Shown piece after piece: positions 10,301-18,221 of a stretch of 64,000 bases of DNA. Each line of letters begins with the position of its first letter. Position 1 is the first letter of the stretch. This DNA comes from CBDFKY01 sp965248995 (lineage in GTDB: Bacteria > Pseudomonadota > Alphaproteobacteria > Rickettsiales > UBA998), in contig CBDFKY010000016.1 of assembly GCA_965248995.1 (NCBI GenBank), positions 124,001 to 188,000 on the forward strand, written 5' to 3'. The notes beneath the pieces were generated by a model. That model saw only the letters and a list, made by a program, of their open reading frames with translations, was not told the origin of the DNA and searched no databases. The position numbers and the translations under genes were made by a program.

Positions 10301-11464
10301 TCAAAGTGTTCCTAAAATTGCCTCAGCTCTTTTTATCCGCATTTGAACATTTTTTGTCTGCGTAGTGCCTTCTTGCAATGACTTTTGGAACGCAGGATCT
10401 TTTTCTAATTCTTCTAATTTTGTGACATCAATTGTTCCTTCAACATTACGCTTTTCCTGTAATGCTAACTTACAACAAGCGGCAAAGGCTGATTCAAAAA
10501 GTGCGACATTAAATCTATTTGTTCTCCCATTTAAAAATGCATTTTGCTCCAAATTTGAACAAGCATTTAAGAATGAATCGAATATTTGGGAAAACAGTTC
10601 AATTTCTTCAGAAGTTTTCTTTCTACAAGTTTTTGAAAACTGATTTAGGAATCGAACCATGGAAGGGGCGTATTGATCGCTTTCAACCAATAAAGCGAAT
10701 GCACGGAGAAGCACTTCAATATCTTTCATGTTAATATCTTGCTCTTGGTGGTTAAGCAATTTTCTCCATTTAGGATGTGAATTAGCTTCACTTAAAAATT
10801 CATAGAACGCTGAATGGTACATGCTGCCACGAATCTCTTGCGGTTTAAGATTGATTCCCCCAGTATTTAGTCTGTTAAAAATCTCGAACATCGCAGAGTC
10901 ATCATCTTTCGGGTAATTTTGTTTTATAATGATATTTCTTATAACTCTCATATCAAACTGTATTTTAGAATCATTTAGCGTTGCATGACTAAGCCCCTTA
11001 AACTTATTTGGTTTCTCAGATGAGCCAGAAAGATTTAAACGAAAATTTTCGAAGTAAATATCATTGTGTATTATTTCATCGGGAATGACTCCCCTCTTCT
11101 CAAAAATAGTTCTCAGTTCTCCACGTTTATCTTTTCTTGGGAAACGTTGTTTTATGAAATAATAGATTGACATAAGACGTTGTTGACCATCGATCACTAA
11201 AAATTTATTTCGCTCAGTTTCGTAAAGAAATATTTGAGGGACAGGGATACCTAATATTAATGATTCGATAAGCTTAGAGGCTCTTGAGATATCCCATACG
11301 TAATTTCGCTGAAATCCTGGTATGCGAACCGCGCCAGATTCTATAAAGTTATAAATGGTCGAAATATTGAAATCATTAGGAGAAGAGGTGAGATCGTATT
11401 CATGTATTTCTACTGAATCATCATGCTCTGAATAATCATCATATTCCGCTTGTTTTTCTGTCAT
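10301..11464 (-). CDS. DUF262 (GmrS-N/ParB-like) domain protein
   Basis: A 387-residue DUF262 protein. The family hallmarks are present: R-I-P-G-F-Q-R-N-Y-V-W at residues 47-57 and FLVIDGQQRLMSI at 88-100, where DGQQR is the presumed nucleotide-binding/hydrolysis motif shared with GmrSD-type modification-dependent restriction enzymes; F-N-R-L-N-T-G-G near residue 195 is also typical. The C-terminal half is helical and lacks an HNH (DUF1524) nuclease motif that would complete a GmrSD enzyme; that role may pass to the HEPN protein encoded directly downstream. The gene is AT-rich. A weak purine-rich element (GAGAG) precedes the ATG. Probable sensor or NTPase of a two-gene defence cassette; function inferred from family and pairing. 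Confidence 0.82.
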   Translation of the reverse strand: MTEKQAEYDDYSEHDDSVEIHEYDLTSSPNDFNISTIYNFIESGAVRIPGFQRNYVWDISRASKLIESLILGIPVPQIFLYETERNKFLVIDGQQRLMSIYYFIKQRFPRKDKRGELRTIFEKRGVIPDEIIHNDIYFENFRLNLSGSSEKPNKFKGLSHATLNDSKIQFDMRVIRNIIIKQNYPKDDDSAMFEIFNRLNTGGINLKPQEIRGSMYHSAFYEFLSEANSHPKWRKLLNHQEQDINMKDIEVLLRAFALLVESDQYAPSMVRFLNQFSKTCRKKTSEEIELFSQIFDSFLNACSNLEQNAFLNGRTNRFNVALFESAFAACCKLALQEKRNVEGTIDVTKLEELEKDPAFQKSLQEGTTQTKNVQMRIKRAEAILGTL

Positions 11465-11592
11465 CTTTTCTCTCTTTTTAAATCAAATGGGTTGGCAAAT
11501 ATGCAGCTTGTAAAAGCTGGTCTGTTTGCACGATAAAAGCAAATAAAGTACATGAAACTCTTGGTTTTTGAGCTTATAAAAAGATAAATCTG

Positions 11593-11620
11593 TTGCACCG
11601 ATATCCACTTGAGCTATACC
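11593..11620 (+). promoter_or_regulatory. Possible start-proximal promoter of glyQ
   Basis: TTGCAC (11593-11598) and TATACC (11615-11620) are spaced by 16 bases and the second hexamer ends 6 nt before the ATG at 11627. The -35 match is weak, but the position relative to the start repeats that seen for the ETF-QO, coq9 and other genes, and no Shine-Dalgarno is present. Confidence 0.35.
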
Positions 11621-11626
11621 GAAAGC

Positions 11627-12511
11627 ATGACCAGTACCCCGTTCGCTTTTCAGGATATTATCTTTACGCTGCAGCGCTACTGGGCGGCGGAAGGCTGCGT
11701 GCTGGTGCAGCCTTATGATATGGAAGTGGGGGCCGGAACGTTTCACCCGGCCACCATTTTAAGGGCGCTCGGCCCCCAGTCGTGGAACGCCGCCTACGTA
11801 CAGCCTTCGCGCCGTCCGAAAGACGGGCGTTACGGCCAGAATCCGAACCGGCTGCAGCATTATTACCAGTTCCAGGTAGTGCTGAAACCATCACCCGAAA
11901 ATATCCAGGAACTGTATCTCGGCAGCTTGCGCGCGCTGGGCATCGATCTGCTCAGTCACGACATACGTTTCGTCGAGGATGACTGGGAAAGTCCCACCCT
12001 CGGCGCCTGGGGACTGGGTTGGGAAGTCTGGTGCGACGGGATGGAGGTCACGCAGTTTACGTATTTCCAGCAGGTGGGCGGATATGAATGCCGGCCTGTC
12101 ACCGGGGAACTGACTTATGGCCTGGAAAGACTGGCGATGTATATTCAGGGCGTGGACAATGTCTATGACCTGCAATGGAACAGTCCCCAACCGGGCAAAC
12201 CGACTTTTACGTACGGAAACGTATTTCACCGCAACGAAGTGGAACAGTCGACCTATAATCTGGAACATGCGAACGTAGACATGCTATTTACCCACTTCGA
12301 CGATGCCGAAGCGGAATCCCAGGCGATGCTCACCCGGCATCTGGCGCTTCCCGCATATGACCAGTGCATGAAGGCTTCCCACCTGTTCAACCTGCTGGAC
12401 GCACGGGGTGCGATCGGCGTTACCGAACGCGCTTCCTACATTGCAAGGGTGCGGGCTTTGGCGAAAGGCGCGTGTGAAACTTACTTGAATTGCCAGCCAG
12501 CGGGTGTTTGA
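11627..12511 (+). CDS. glyQ: Glycyl-tRNA synthetase alpha subunit
   Basis: Catalytic-core subunit of the bacterial alpha2beta2 glycyl-tRNA synthetase. Nearly the whole family signature is readable: FQDIIFTLQRYWAAEGC, QPYDMEVGAGTFHPAT, AYVQPSRRPKDGRYG, NPNRLQHYYQFQV, TYGLERLAMY and AYDQCMKASHLFNLLDARGA. The ATG at 11627 (MTSTPFAFQD) is preferred over a TTG six codons upstream. The protein is 294 aa, close to the usual 290-300. The beta subunit gene glyS, normally directly downstream, is absent; a ccmB-like gene follows 5 nt after the stop instead. GlyS must be encoded elsewhere. Confidence 0.97.
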   Translation: MTSTPFAFQDIIFTLQRYWAAEGCVLVQPYDMEVGAGTFHPATILRALGPQSWNAAYVQPSRRPKDGRYGQNPNRLQHYYQFQVVLKPSPENIQELYLGSLRALGIDLLSHDIRFVEDDWESPTLGAWGLGWEVWCDGMEVTQFTYFQQVGGYECRPVTGELTYGLERLAMYIQGVDNVYDLQWNSPQPGKPTFTYGNVFHRNEVEQSTYNLEHANVDMLFTHFDDAEAESQAMLTRHLALPAYDQCMKASHLFNLLDARGAIGVTERASYIARVRALAKGACETYLNCQPAGV

Positions 12512-12516
12512 ACGGA

Positions 12517-13161
12517 ATGCTGGCCCATCTATGGCTTGATATTCTCCTGCTTTTACGCAACGGCTGGCAATTGGTGAGCGTGCTGTGCGGTGCGGTGACG
12601 ATGGTGATACTCCTGCGTTTCGGTTTACCGGCATCCAATGACGATACCCTGTTGCTGCCCGCGTTTATCCTCGGAATACTGGTTATCAGCCTCTTGAACG
12701 TCACGCAATCGGCTTTCTGGGAGGATGCGCGGGAAGGAAGGATCCCACATTGGCAGGGAGGAAGATTAACGACGGAATGGGTCGTCGCCTCCCGTTTCAT
12801 CGCGTACACGCTTTGCGTCGGACTGCCTGTCATCGCACTTTTTTCCCTGGTAATGAGGGTAGGGGAGGGTGAGGTTTCTGCCGCCTTCGTCCGACATCGC
12901 ATACTTGTACTGTTTCTGGTGTCTGCCTCCGTGAATGCGGGTGGTCTGCTCTGCAGCGCGGTGGGGATATGTTTTCGTCACAGCGCCATGACGGTTTATT
13001 TACTGATCCTGCCCTTTATCTTCAGCGTAACGATTTTTGCCGCCCCAAGCCTACGTGCAATATCTTCGGCGGATTTTACCCTGCTGCTCGCGGTAACCCT
13101 TTTTTTCGTCCCTCTCGCCTGTTTTGCCACCGCGCGCATTTTGAGGCTTTACGCACCCTGA
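12517..13161 (+). CDS. ccmB: Probable heme exporter membrane subunit CcmB
   Basis: A 214-residue protein with six hydrophobic helices and little soluble sequence. The organisation fits CcmB, the membrane subunit of the CcmABCD complex for cytochrome c maturation: a short cytoplasmic N-terminus, helix, then Q-S-A-F-W-E-D-A-R-E-G-R-I-P (compare the family's F-x-x-D-x-x-x-G segment) and VASRFIAYTLCVGLPVIAL (compare the family's x-x-K-x-x-x-x-W-x-x-x-G-L-P). The ATG at 12517 is chosen because it follows the glyQ stop and has ACGGA nearby; an upstream start at 12490 would overlap glyQ. No ccmA or ccmC is adjacent. The 3' end overlaps the convergent truA gene by 13 bases. Identity is by topology and weak motif similarity. 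Confidence 0.6.
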   Translation: MLAHLWLDILLLLRNGWQLVSVLCGAVTMVILLRFGLPASNDDTLLLPAFILGILVISLLNVTQSAFWEDAREGRIPHWQGGRLTTEWVVASRFIAYTLCVGLPVIALFSLVMRVGEGEVSAAFVRHRILVLFLVSASVNAGGLLCSAVGICFRHSAMTVYLLILPFIFSVTIFAAPSLRAISSADFTLLLAVTLFFVPLACFATARILRLYAP

Positions 13162-13898
13162 TAGTCTGCTTTCATAAAATAGAGACCATGAGCAGGAGCG
13201 GTCGGCCCGGCGGCAGCGCGGGTTTTAGCCTCAAGCACACTATTAAGGTGGGCAGGTGGATATTTCCCGCGTCCGACATCCACCAGTGTTCCGGTGATGA
13301 TCCTTACCTGATGGTGCAGAAAGGATGGGGCGGAGAAGTGAAGAACCCATCTGCTTTCAGTCGCTGGAACAATGTTTAAGGTATCGAGCGTGCGCAATGG
13401 AGAACGGGCCTGGCATTCGCTATCCCGGAAGGAAGAAAAATCGTGCCTGCCCTCCAGCAGACGGGCCGCCTCCGCCATGGCTTCCACGTCAAGCGGTTGA
13501 ACGACGTGCCAAAGACGCGTCCGATCCAGCGGAGAGGGTGAGCGGCGGTTGAGAATATGGTATTGATAATGACGCCGCCCGGCCTGAAAGCGCGCATGAA
13601 AGTCCGCCGCCACTTCCTCCGCATGAACGATACCGATCGCTTCGTTTCGCAACCATGCATTCAGACCGTTGACGATCACGTGAGGGAGACGCTCGCAGTT
13701 CAAATCCACATGCGCCACCTGGCCGTAAGCATGAACGCCTGCATCCGTGCGGCCCGCGGCAGTGAGTGAAACGTTTTCCTGACAAAAAAGATAAATGGCC
13801 CGTTCGACCGCCTCCTGCACGGAATAGGCGTCCGGCTGCCGCTGCCAGCCGCAGTATTGCATGCCGTCATATTCGATGGTCAGTTTATAACGGGGCAT
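13149..13898 (-). CDS. truA: tRNA pseudouridine(38-40) synthase TruA
   Basis: Isomerises uridines 38-40 in the anticodon stem-loop of tRNAs. The catalytic motif G-R-T-D-A-G-V-H-A with the nucleophilic Asp is at residues 51-59, preceded by YDGMQYCGWQRQP and followed by RRHYQYHI and the C-terminal FLHHQVRIITGTLVDVGRGK segment, in family order. Length (249 aa) is normal. It follows the M23 peptidase gene by 8 bases on the same strand, so xthA, the peptidase and truA probably form one transcript. Confidence 0.96.
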   Translation of the reverse strand: MPRYKLTIEYDGMQYCGWQRQPDAYSVQEAVERAIYLFCQENVSLTAAGRTDAGVHAYGQVAHVDLNCERLPHVIVNGLNAWLRNEAIGIVHAEEVAADFHARFQAGRRHYQYHILNRRSPSPLDRTRLWHVVQPLDVEAMAEAARLLEGRHDFSSFRDSECQARSPLRTLDTLNIVPATESRWVLHFSAPSFLHHQVRIITGTLVDVGRGKYPPAHLNSVLEAKTRAAAGPTAPAHGLYFMKADYQGA

Positions 13899-13906
13899 AG
13901 ATCGGA

Positions 13907-14905
13907 TTATTTCACTTCAAAACCGATACTCTGATTAATCAGGGTGTCCTTACCGCGCTGCACGGAAATCATGCCTTCATAATGCCCGACTGCCCACGGT
14001 TTCGGGTCCGAATGTTTCTTGCCGATGAACTGCAGGTATTGCGCTTTGAATTCTTTTATTTCATCCGTGTGTTCCACGAAGGTCTTTCCGCTCGGATCAA
14101 ACAGCAGCATGGTCAGTTTATCGCCCTTTTCAAGCCCGAAGGTAAGCCCCCAGAGCACGATCGCCGGGGTATCTCTGGCAAGCGTTTTATTCTGATAATT
14201 GCCGGTAAGGACTTCCATGAGCGCAACGGGAGTGGAAGCCACGCCTCCGGCCAGGAAGCCGGTATCCACTACGCTGATATGTTTAAGCGCTTTGTCGCTC
14301 CAAAGCTGTGTTTTGACGGGGGTGCAGCCGGATTCCATCGGCTGCGCGTTAAACGGATCGATGAAATTTCCTTTTGGATCCGTTACCTGCAGATGCACAT
14401 GAGGGAAGGCGGTTTCACCGGACAGGCCGATGCTGCCCAATACCTCACCCGACTTCACCTTCTGTCCCGGCTTGACGGCGACGCTTCCTTTGCGCAAATG
14501 GCAATACTGCGTTTTCCAGCCGCCCTTATGCTCGATAAGAACGCCGTTACCACATTCCTTGTCGGTAATATCGGGTTTGCCCGCCGCTCCCAGCAACGCG
14601 TCCGGCACGCCGTCGCGCACGTTCTTCACCACCCCGTCCGCTGATGCGAGTACGTGGGTGGCTTTGCCGTCTTTCAGCCATACGGGAATACGGAAATCCG
14701 TCCCTTTATGGCCGTCGTAGGAAAGCGGACGGCAACGGAAATCCTGGTAATCCGTGCCTTTTCCCTGATCTACGTAATTCTGGATGAAACAATCCGTTCC
14801 CAGTTTGCAATCCACCGGCACGTCCAGTTCAAAGGCGCGCGCCGAAGTGGCGATCCCGCAGAACAGCAGGGTGGCTACCATGCCGCAGACTGTAGAAAGT
14901 TTCAT
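13907..14905 (-). CDS. Secreted M23-family metallopeptidase (LytM domain)
   Basis: A 332-residue exported zinc peptidase, likely acting on peptidoglycan. The N-terminus MKLSTVCGMVATLLFCGIA...ARA is a signal peptide. The LytM core has GHKGTDFR (His and Asp ligands, about residue 70), HKGGWKTQYCHL and the closing FPHVHLQV (HxH) around residue 170; all zinc ligands are present. The C-terminal 150 residues form an extra beta-rich domain of unknown role. The ATG at 14905 shares its A with the xthA stop codon (TAATG), which argues for coupled translation and against a longer frame that stays open upstream inside xthA. Signal peptide and ligands are seen directly; the peptidoglycan substrate is inferred. 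Confidence 0.9.
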   Translation of the reverse strand: MKLSTVCGMVATLLFCGIATSARAFELDVPVDCKLGTDCFIQNYVDQGKGTDYQDFRCRPLSYDGHKGTDFRIPVWLKDGKATHVLASADGVVKNVRDGVPDALLGAAGKPDITDKECGNGVLIEHKGGWKTQYCHLRKGSVAVKPGQKVKSGEVLGSIGLSGETAFPHVHLQVTDPKGNFIDPFNAQPMESGCTPVKTQLWSDKALKHISVVDTGFLAGGVASTPVALMEVLTGNYQNKTLARDTPAIVLWGLTFGLEKGDKLTMLLFDPSGKTFVEHTDEIKEFKAQYLQFIGKKHSDPKPWAVGHYEGMISVQRGKDTLINQSIGFEVK

Positions 14906-15699
14906 TATGGATGCTCCATCGTTAACATGATCGGCACATGGTCGGAAGGTCTTTCCCATCCCCGCGCCTCGGCATGAGTTTCGTAAGCTTTTATAGCAGG
15001 CAAGAGTGGCTGAGTCACCCAGATATGATCCAGCCGCCTGCCACGGTTGGAGGATTGCCAGTCGCGGTTGCGATAACTCCACCAGCTGTAGAGTTTTTCA
15101 TGATGAGGCACGAAATGGCGTGCGGTATCCACCCAGTCCCCCGCTTCCCGAAAACGGCCGAGCGCTTCGACTTCCCCCGGAGTATGGCTCACGATGCCGA
15201 GCAGTTGCTTATGTGACCAGACGTCATGTTCATAAGGGGCGATGTTGAAATCCCCCGCAATCACGGCAGGAGTATCCTTTATGCTGGAAGACCATGCGGT
15301 CAGCGCTTCTACGAACGCCAGTTTTTCGGCGAATTTCTGGTTCACGGAAACGTCCGGTATGTCACCGCCCGCCGGTATATAGATATTGTGCAAGGTAAAC
15401 TTTCCGGCCACCACGGCGGCAATATGGCGTGCGTGGCCGTTACCGATAAAATCCATGACCGGCGCAGGTTCCAGAGGATATCTGGACAGGATGGCCACCC
15501 CGTTGTAACTTTTCTGGCCCTCATGCAGGATATGCGTAAAACCGGCGTTTCGCAGACCTTCATAGGGAAAAGTCAGATCGACGGTTTTGGTTTCCTGCAG
15601 GCAGATGACGTCTGCCGAAGAAGCGGCCGCATATCTGGCGATCGTATCAAGACGCAGGCGGACGGAATTGATGTTCCACGAAGCGACCTTCAGTTTCAA
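14905..15699 (-). CDS. xthA: Exodeoxyribonuclease III
   Basis: AP endonuclease/3'-5' exonuclease of base-excision repair. Family motifs: WNINSVRLR near residue 8, CLQETKT near 34, an altered but recognisable H-N-I-Y-I-P-A-G-G region, GDFNIAP near 149, and the closing RRLDHIWVT and SDHVPIML with the catalytic Asp-His. Length is 264 aa. The apparent start is a TTG at 15699 reading (M)KLKVASWNINSVR, immediately after the stop of a 36-codon ORF; no ATG fits the family N-terminus. Followed by an M23 peptidase with a one-base stop/start overlap. Confidence 0.95.
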   Translation of the reverse strand: MKLKVASWNINSVRLRLDTIARYAAASSADVICLQETKTVDLTFPYEGLRNAGFTHILHEGQKSYNGVAILSRYPLEPAPVMDFIGNGHARHIAAVVAGKFTLHNIYIPAGGDIPDVSVNQKFAEKLAFVEALTAWSSSIKDTPAVIAGDFNIAPYEHDVWSHKQLLGIVSHTPGEVEALGRFREAGDWVDTARHFVPHHEKLYSWWSYRNRDWQSSNRGRRLDHIWVTQPLLPAIKAYETHAEARGWERPSDHVPIMLTMEHP

Positions 15700-15810
15700 T
15701 CAATGCACCACCACCACATTATTGAGAGCGGCAAGGCAGCAGGTGGTAATCACAAACAGAATCAACATGGTGGATTTCAAGGAAGTAGCCTGTTTGTAAA
15801 GCTGCTGCAT
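15700..15810 (-). CDS. Possible 36-aa single-helix membrane peptide
   Basis: A short frame from ATG 15810 to a TGA at 15702-15700 encodes MQQLYKQATSLKSTMLILFV and then a second hydrophobic stretch ending NNVVVVH. It has one predicted transmembrane helix (about residues 14-30) and a weak G-rich element upstream. Its stop abuts the TTG start of xthA, so it could be translated as an upstream coupled peptide that feeds ribosomes to the poor TTG start. Resemblance to small inner-membrane proteins that follow xthA-like genes is generic; it may not be a real gene. Confidence 0.45.
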   Translation of the reverse strand: MQQLYKQATSLKSTMLILFVITTCCLAALNNVVVVH

Positions 15811-15922
15811 AGTGATTACCCCGTCGTGTCAAATGGTTACGATAATCGTCGTATAACTGCCGTCCAAGGATGGGCGATATACTAGGCTTATCCACTCATC
15901 GGTGGCCGTGCAAGATAAAATA

Positions 15923-16546
15923 TCAGTCCCGCGGCTCTTTACGCCGATCGGGCCTATACGCCCATACGTTGGCGGGCGGAATATTCGTATATACCCGCGT
16001 AATGCGCTGCCCGTAAATTCGGTGGTCCTGCCAGCGGATTTTTGGAATGGGCGACTTGGAACCATAGGTGAACTGGACGATAACTCCTTCTTTACCAATG
16101 GCTTTGACCATCTGCGCTTCGACCTGCTCCCGTACTCCGCGCGGCATGGTTAATAGAGGAAGACTGGATACCAGCACTTCCACTTCCTCGATGTGGCGTT
16201 CCCGCAACATGGAATCCAGAAAAACAGCGTCCGCCTGAACGATGGAAAGGTTGGGAAACTGCTCCCTCAATATATCCAGCAGCGGGAATTCACGCTCGAC
16301 CACCACCAGCTTTTCCGCCTTGATTCCCGTTTCCAGCAATGCGTGGGTGACCATGCCCGTACCGGCTCCCAGTTCCACGATCATACCGTCCGTCGCGTTC
16401 AGAATCGCCACATGGGCCATGGCCTGTGACAGCTTGCGCGAACTGGGCAGGATAGCACCCATCTTCATCGGTGACTTTGCCCATAAGGCGATGAAGCTGC
16501 CACGTTTACGCTGATGACGAATGGAAGAGGAGGTGAGGGGCGCCAT
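15923..16546 (-). CDS. Phospholipid N-methyltransferase (PmtA-like)
   Basis: SAM-dependent methyltransferase of the COG3963 group, whose members methylate phosphatidylethanolamine towards phosphatidylcholine in alphaproteobacteria. Motif I is VELGAGTGMVTHALL near residue 58; motif II/III positions follow in VVVEREFP and IVQADAVFL; the family's SSLPLLTMP substrate-site stretch lies near 130; and FTYGSKSPIP follows. A TTG at 16576 keeps the frame open into the upstream RidA gene, but the ATG at 16546 falls just after that gene and is preferred (207 aa). No Shine-Dalgarno is seen at either. An rRNA adenine methyltransferase-like role is the alternative. Confidence 0.8.
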   Translation of the reverse strand: MAPLTSSSIRHQRKRGSFIALWAKSPMKMGAILPSSRKLSQAMAHVAILNATDGMIVELGAGTGMVTHALLETGIKAEKLVVVEREFPLLDILREQFPNLSIVQADAVFLDSMLRERHIEEVEVLVSSLPLLTMPRGVREQVEAQMVKAIGKEGVIVQFTYGSKSPIPKIRWQDHRIYGQRITRVYTNIPPANVWAYRPDRRKEPRD

Positions 16547-16562
16547 GGGACTTGTAATACGT

Positions 16563-17027
16563 TTAATGGATTTCAAAGGTCGCTTCCACTTCCACCGCCA
16601 CGCCGAACGGCAATCCTCCAGCCCCTACCGCGAAACGCGCATGGGAACCGATTTCTTTTCCGAACACTTCCACCATGAGGTCCGAAGCGCCGTTGGCGAC
16701 TTTCGGATGCGCGGTGAACTCGGGCGTCGCATTGACGAAGATACCCAGTTTCACGCATTGCTTGACGCGTTCCAGATCACCGTCGCAGGCTTTTTTCAGC
16801 ACCGCCAGGATATTGATGCCGCACAGGCGGGCGATCTCCGCCGCTCCCGCTTCATCCAGTTCAGCGCCCACTTTACCGATTCCCTGCGGTTTTCCGTCTT
16901 TCATCGGCAGCGTACCGGAGATGAACACCAGATTGCCGGTGGTGATGGAAGGTACGTAGTTGGCGGCGGGCATGGCCACCTCCGGCAACGTGATGCTCAG
17001 GGAGGAAAGGCGCTGTTCGATCGACAT
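16563..17027 (-). CDS. RidA/YjgF-family protein
   Basis: A 154-residue member of the RidA (endoribonuclease L-PSP, COG0251) superfamily. The sequence shows SGTLPMKDGKP, a long central helix, VKLGIFVNATPEFTAHPKV, GASDLMVEVFG and HARFAVGAGGLPFGVAVEVE, which match the larger 150-aa subgroup and retain the arginine (HARFAVG) that binds the imine/enamine substrate in deaminase members. Such proteins hydrolyse reactive enamines from PLP enzymes, but many subgroups have unassigned substrates. A second, shorter RidA gene occurs at 39024. Upstream of a PmtA-like gene on the same strand. Confidence 0.9.
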   Translation of the reverse strand: MSIEQRLSSLSITLPEVAMPAANYVPSITTGNLVFISGTLPMKDGKPQGIGKVGAELDEAGAAEIARLCGINILAVLKKACDGDLERVKQCVKLGIFVNATPEFTAHPKVANGASDLMVEVFGKEIGSHARFAVGAGGLPFGVAVEVEATFEIH

Positions 17028-17121
17028 AAATCATGTACCTTGGGAATGTATGGAGGTTACCGGAATATTCGGCGGTAGTGCTACATCACTTCCTCAACCT
17101 TGGCAAGCCCGACTTCAAAAG

Positions 17122-17403
17122 TCAGTCAATTCGCTCTTGTGGAAATGCATCTTCTAAAAACTGACGCAGCTTATCCGAGAGAGTTTCCTTCAGCATTGAC
17201 AGCTGCTTTTCCCCAAGGGAATGCTTTAGAGCATCGGAGACGATCGAATAGATCATCGTATTGAACTCCCCGAGTTCTCCTTCTATCGATTTGACGAGAT
17301 TCAGATGGTTTTTGATGATATGGAGTTTTTTCACGGTGAGCGGGTCATGTTCGCATACATCCATGTAGCCTTCCAGCCAGACCACGAACTCGTAGTTTTT
17401 CAT
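17122..17403 (-). CDS. Small FxxWLxG-type protein (accessory, phage-like)
   Basis: A 93-residue soluble protein, mostly helical, not assigned to a characterised family. It begins MKNYEFVVWLEGYMDVCEHD and continues with a helix containing IKNHLNLVKSI. The F-x-x-W-L-x-G-x opening followed by I-K-x-H-L-x-x-V resembles short proteins common in phages and prophages of proteobacteria. Its start overlaps the stop of the next gene upstream by four bases (ATGA), and the two products share the same opening motif, so they look like diverged tandem paralogues. Function unknown. Confidence 0.7.
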   Translation of the reverse strand: MKNYEFVVWLEGYMDVCEHDPLTVKKLHIIKNHLNLVKSIEGELGEFNTMIYSIVSDALKHSLGEKQLSMLKETLSDKLRQFLEDAFPQERID

Positions 17404-17717
17404 AACGGTTCAATCACTGAAATGTCGCCGTCATGCACGTGGCGGAGAAACTGCTGATCCCCTTCGTAGGTAGGATCGATATCGTGAATAAACACTTCAT
17501 TGAGCATATACCGGAGAATTTCCGTCGCCTGTCCGGGTGGAAAGGTGGCAAGCACCTTCCATAGTGCCAAAGAGTAACCGTCCTTTTCCGGAATATCGTT
17601 CATGCGTTGCTGAATACAGCGTATCTGAGCGCTCGTAAACGTCTCGATTTCTCCGATCTCAAAGGCGCCTTGCAGCCAATAGGCGAATTCCACAGGGCTG
17701 AAAAGGCGTCTATGCAT
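17400..17717 (-). CDS. Small FxxWLxG-type protein, paralogue of the following gene
   Basis: A 105-residue protein starting MHRRLFSPVEFAYWLQGAFE and then IGEIETFTSAQIRCIQQRMN. The VEFAYWLQG-x10-L/F-x4-I-x-x-I-x4-N pattern aligns with the YEFVVWLEG-x10-L-x4-I-x-x-H-L-N of the next gene, supporting common origin. The C-terminal half has an acidic/aromatic tail (DIDPTYEGDQQFL) not shared with its partner. It lies 3 bases after the end of the interrupted gene upstream; all three probably share one transcript. No function can be named. Confidence 0.7.
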   Translation of the reverse strand: MHRRLFSPVEFAYWLQGAFEIGEIETFTSAQIRCIQQRMNDIPEKDGYSLALWKVLATFPPGQATEILRYMLNEVFIHDIDPTYEGDQQFLRHVHDGDISVIEPL

Positions 17718-17720
17718 TAT

Positions 17721-18203
17721 TTAACATCTGCCGACCGGCGCGCCGTTGCTTCTCATGTCACTATCGAGAGGTTTTAATGACTCTTGGGTTGATGTGTCGA
17801 CAGAACTGGTTTTCGGATTGGTATCACCGTACAACTGTTGAGCAAGCAAGCTGGCAATCTCTTTTACGCCTTTCAAATTAAAGCGTTCGCCATCTTTAGT
17901 TGTTTCCGCATGAATTCCCTCTACCCCTGCAAATTCAAGAGCATTTGGAGCACGGTTTTCAACATTTTTTTGTATGGATATACCGACTACAAGAGCTGCC
18001 AATTCGTCCCGGGATAAATGTGCTGCATCCTTATCAAACCCTTTGGCACTTTGTACTTCCGGAATATCTTCGATCTTAATGTTATGATCTTTAGCATACT
18101 TCATCAGTGCGTCCGCCAAATCAAATGCTTCTTTTTGAAGGCCGCCTGTCATCTTAAAATCACCGCCGGAAAAAATCCGGTCCTTATTAGTGACTCCAGT
18201 CAA
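17721..18203 (-). CDS. Unknown protein; downstream part of a gene interrupted by an in-frame TAA
   Basis: A 160-residue open frame that can start at a TTG (18203) or at an ATG (18152), encoding a soluble, largely helical protein with a predicted Asp/Lys-rich middle (DALMKYAKDHNIKIEDIPEV) and a Ser/Thr-rich C-terminus. The frame is the same as that of the 38-codon ORF at 18338-18222, and the stretch between them (E-T-G-A-Y-A) is open, so the only separation is one TAA at 18224-18222. It is therefore either the remainder of a gene hit by a nonsense mutation, a readthrough product, or a separately initiated protein. No family recognised. Neighbours are the two FxxWLxG genes. Confidence 0.6.
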   Translation of the reverse strand: MTGVTNKDRIFSGGDFKMTGGLQKEAFDLADALMKYAKDHNIKIEDIPEVQSAKGFDKDAAHLSRDELAALVVGISIQKNVENRAPNALEFAGVEGIHAETTKDGERFNLKGVKEIASLLAQQLYGDTNPKTSSVDTSTQESLKPLDSDMRSNGAPVGRC

Positions 18204-18221
18204 AGCATATGCTCCGGTTTC

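Noticed and set aside
9736..11600. Integrase-type attachment sites flanking the DUF262/HEPN cassette
   Set aside because: I looked for a copy of the tRNA-Thr 3' end upstream of glyQ and found none, and no integrase gene is present.
14906..15082. N-terminal extension of the M23 peptidase
   Set aside because: It lies inside xthA and would hide the signal peptide.
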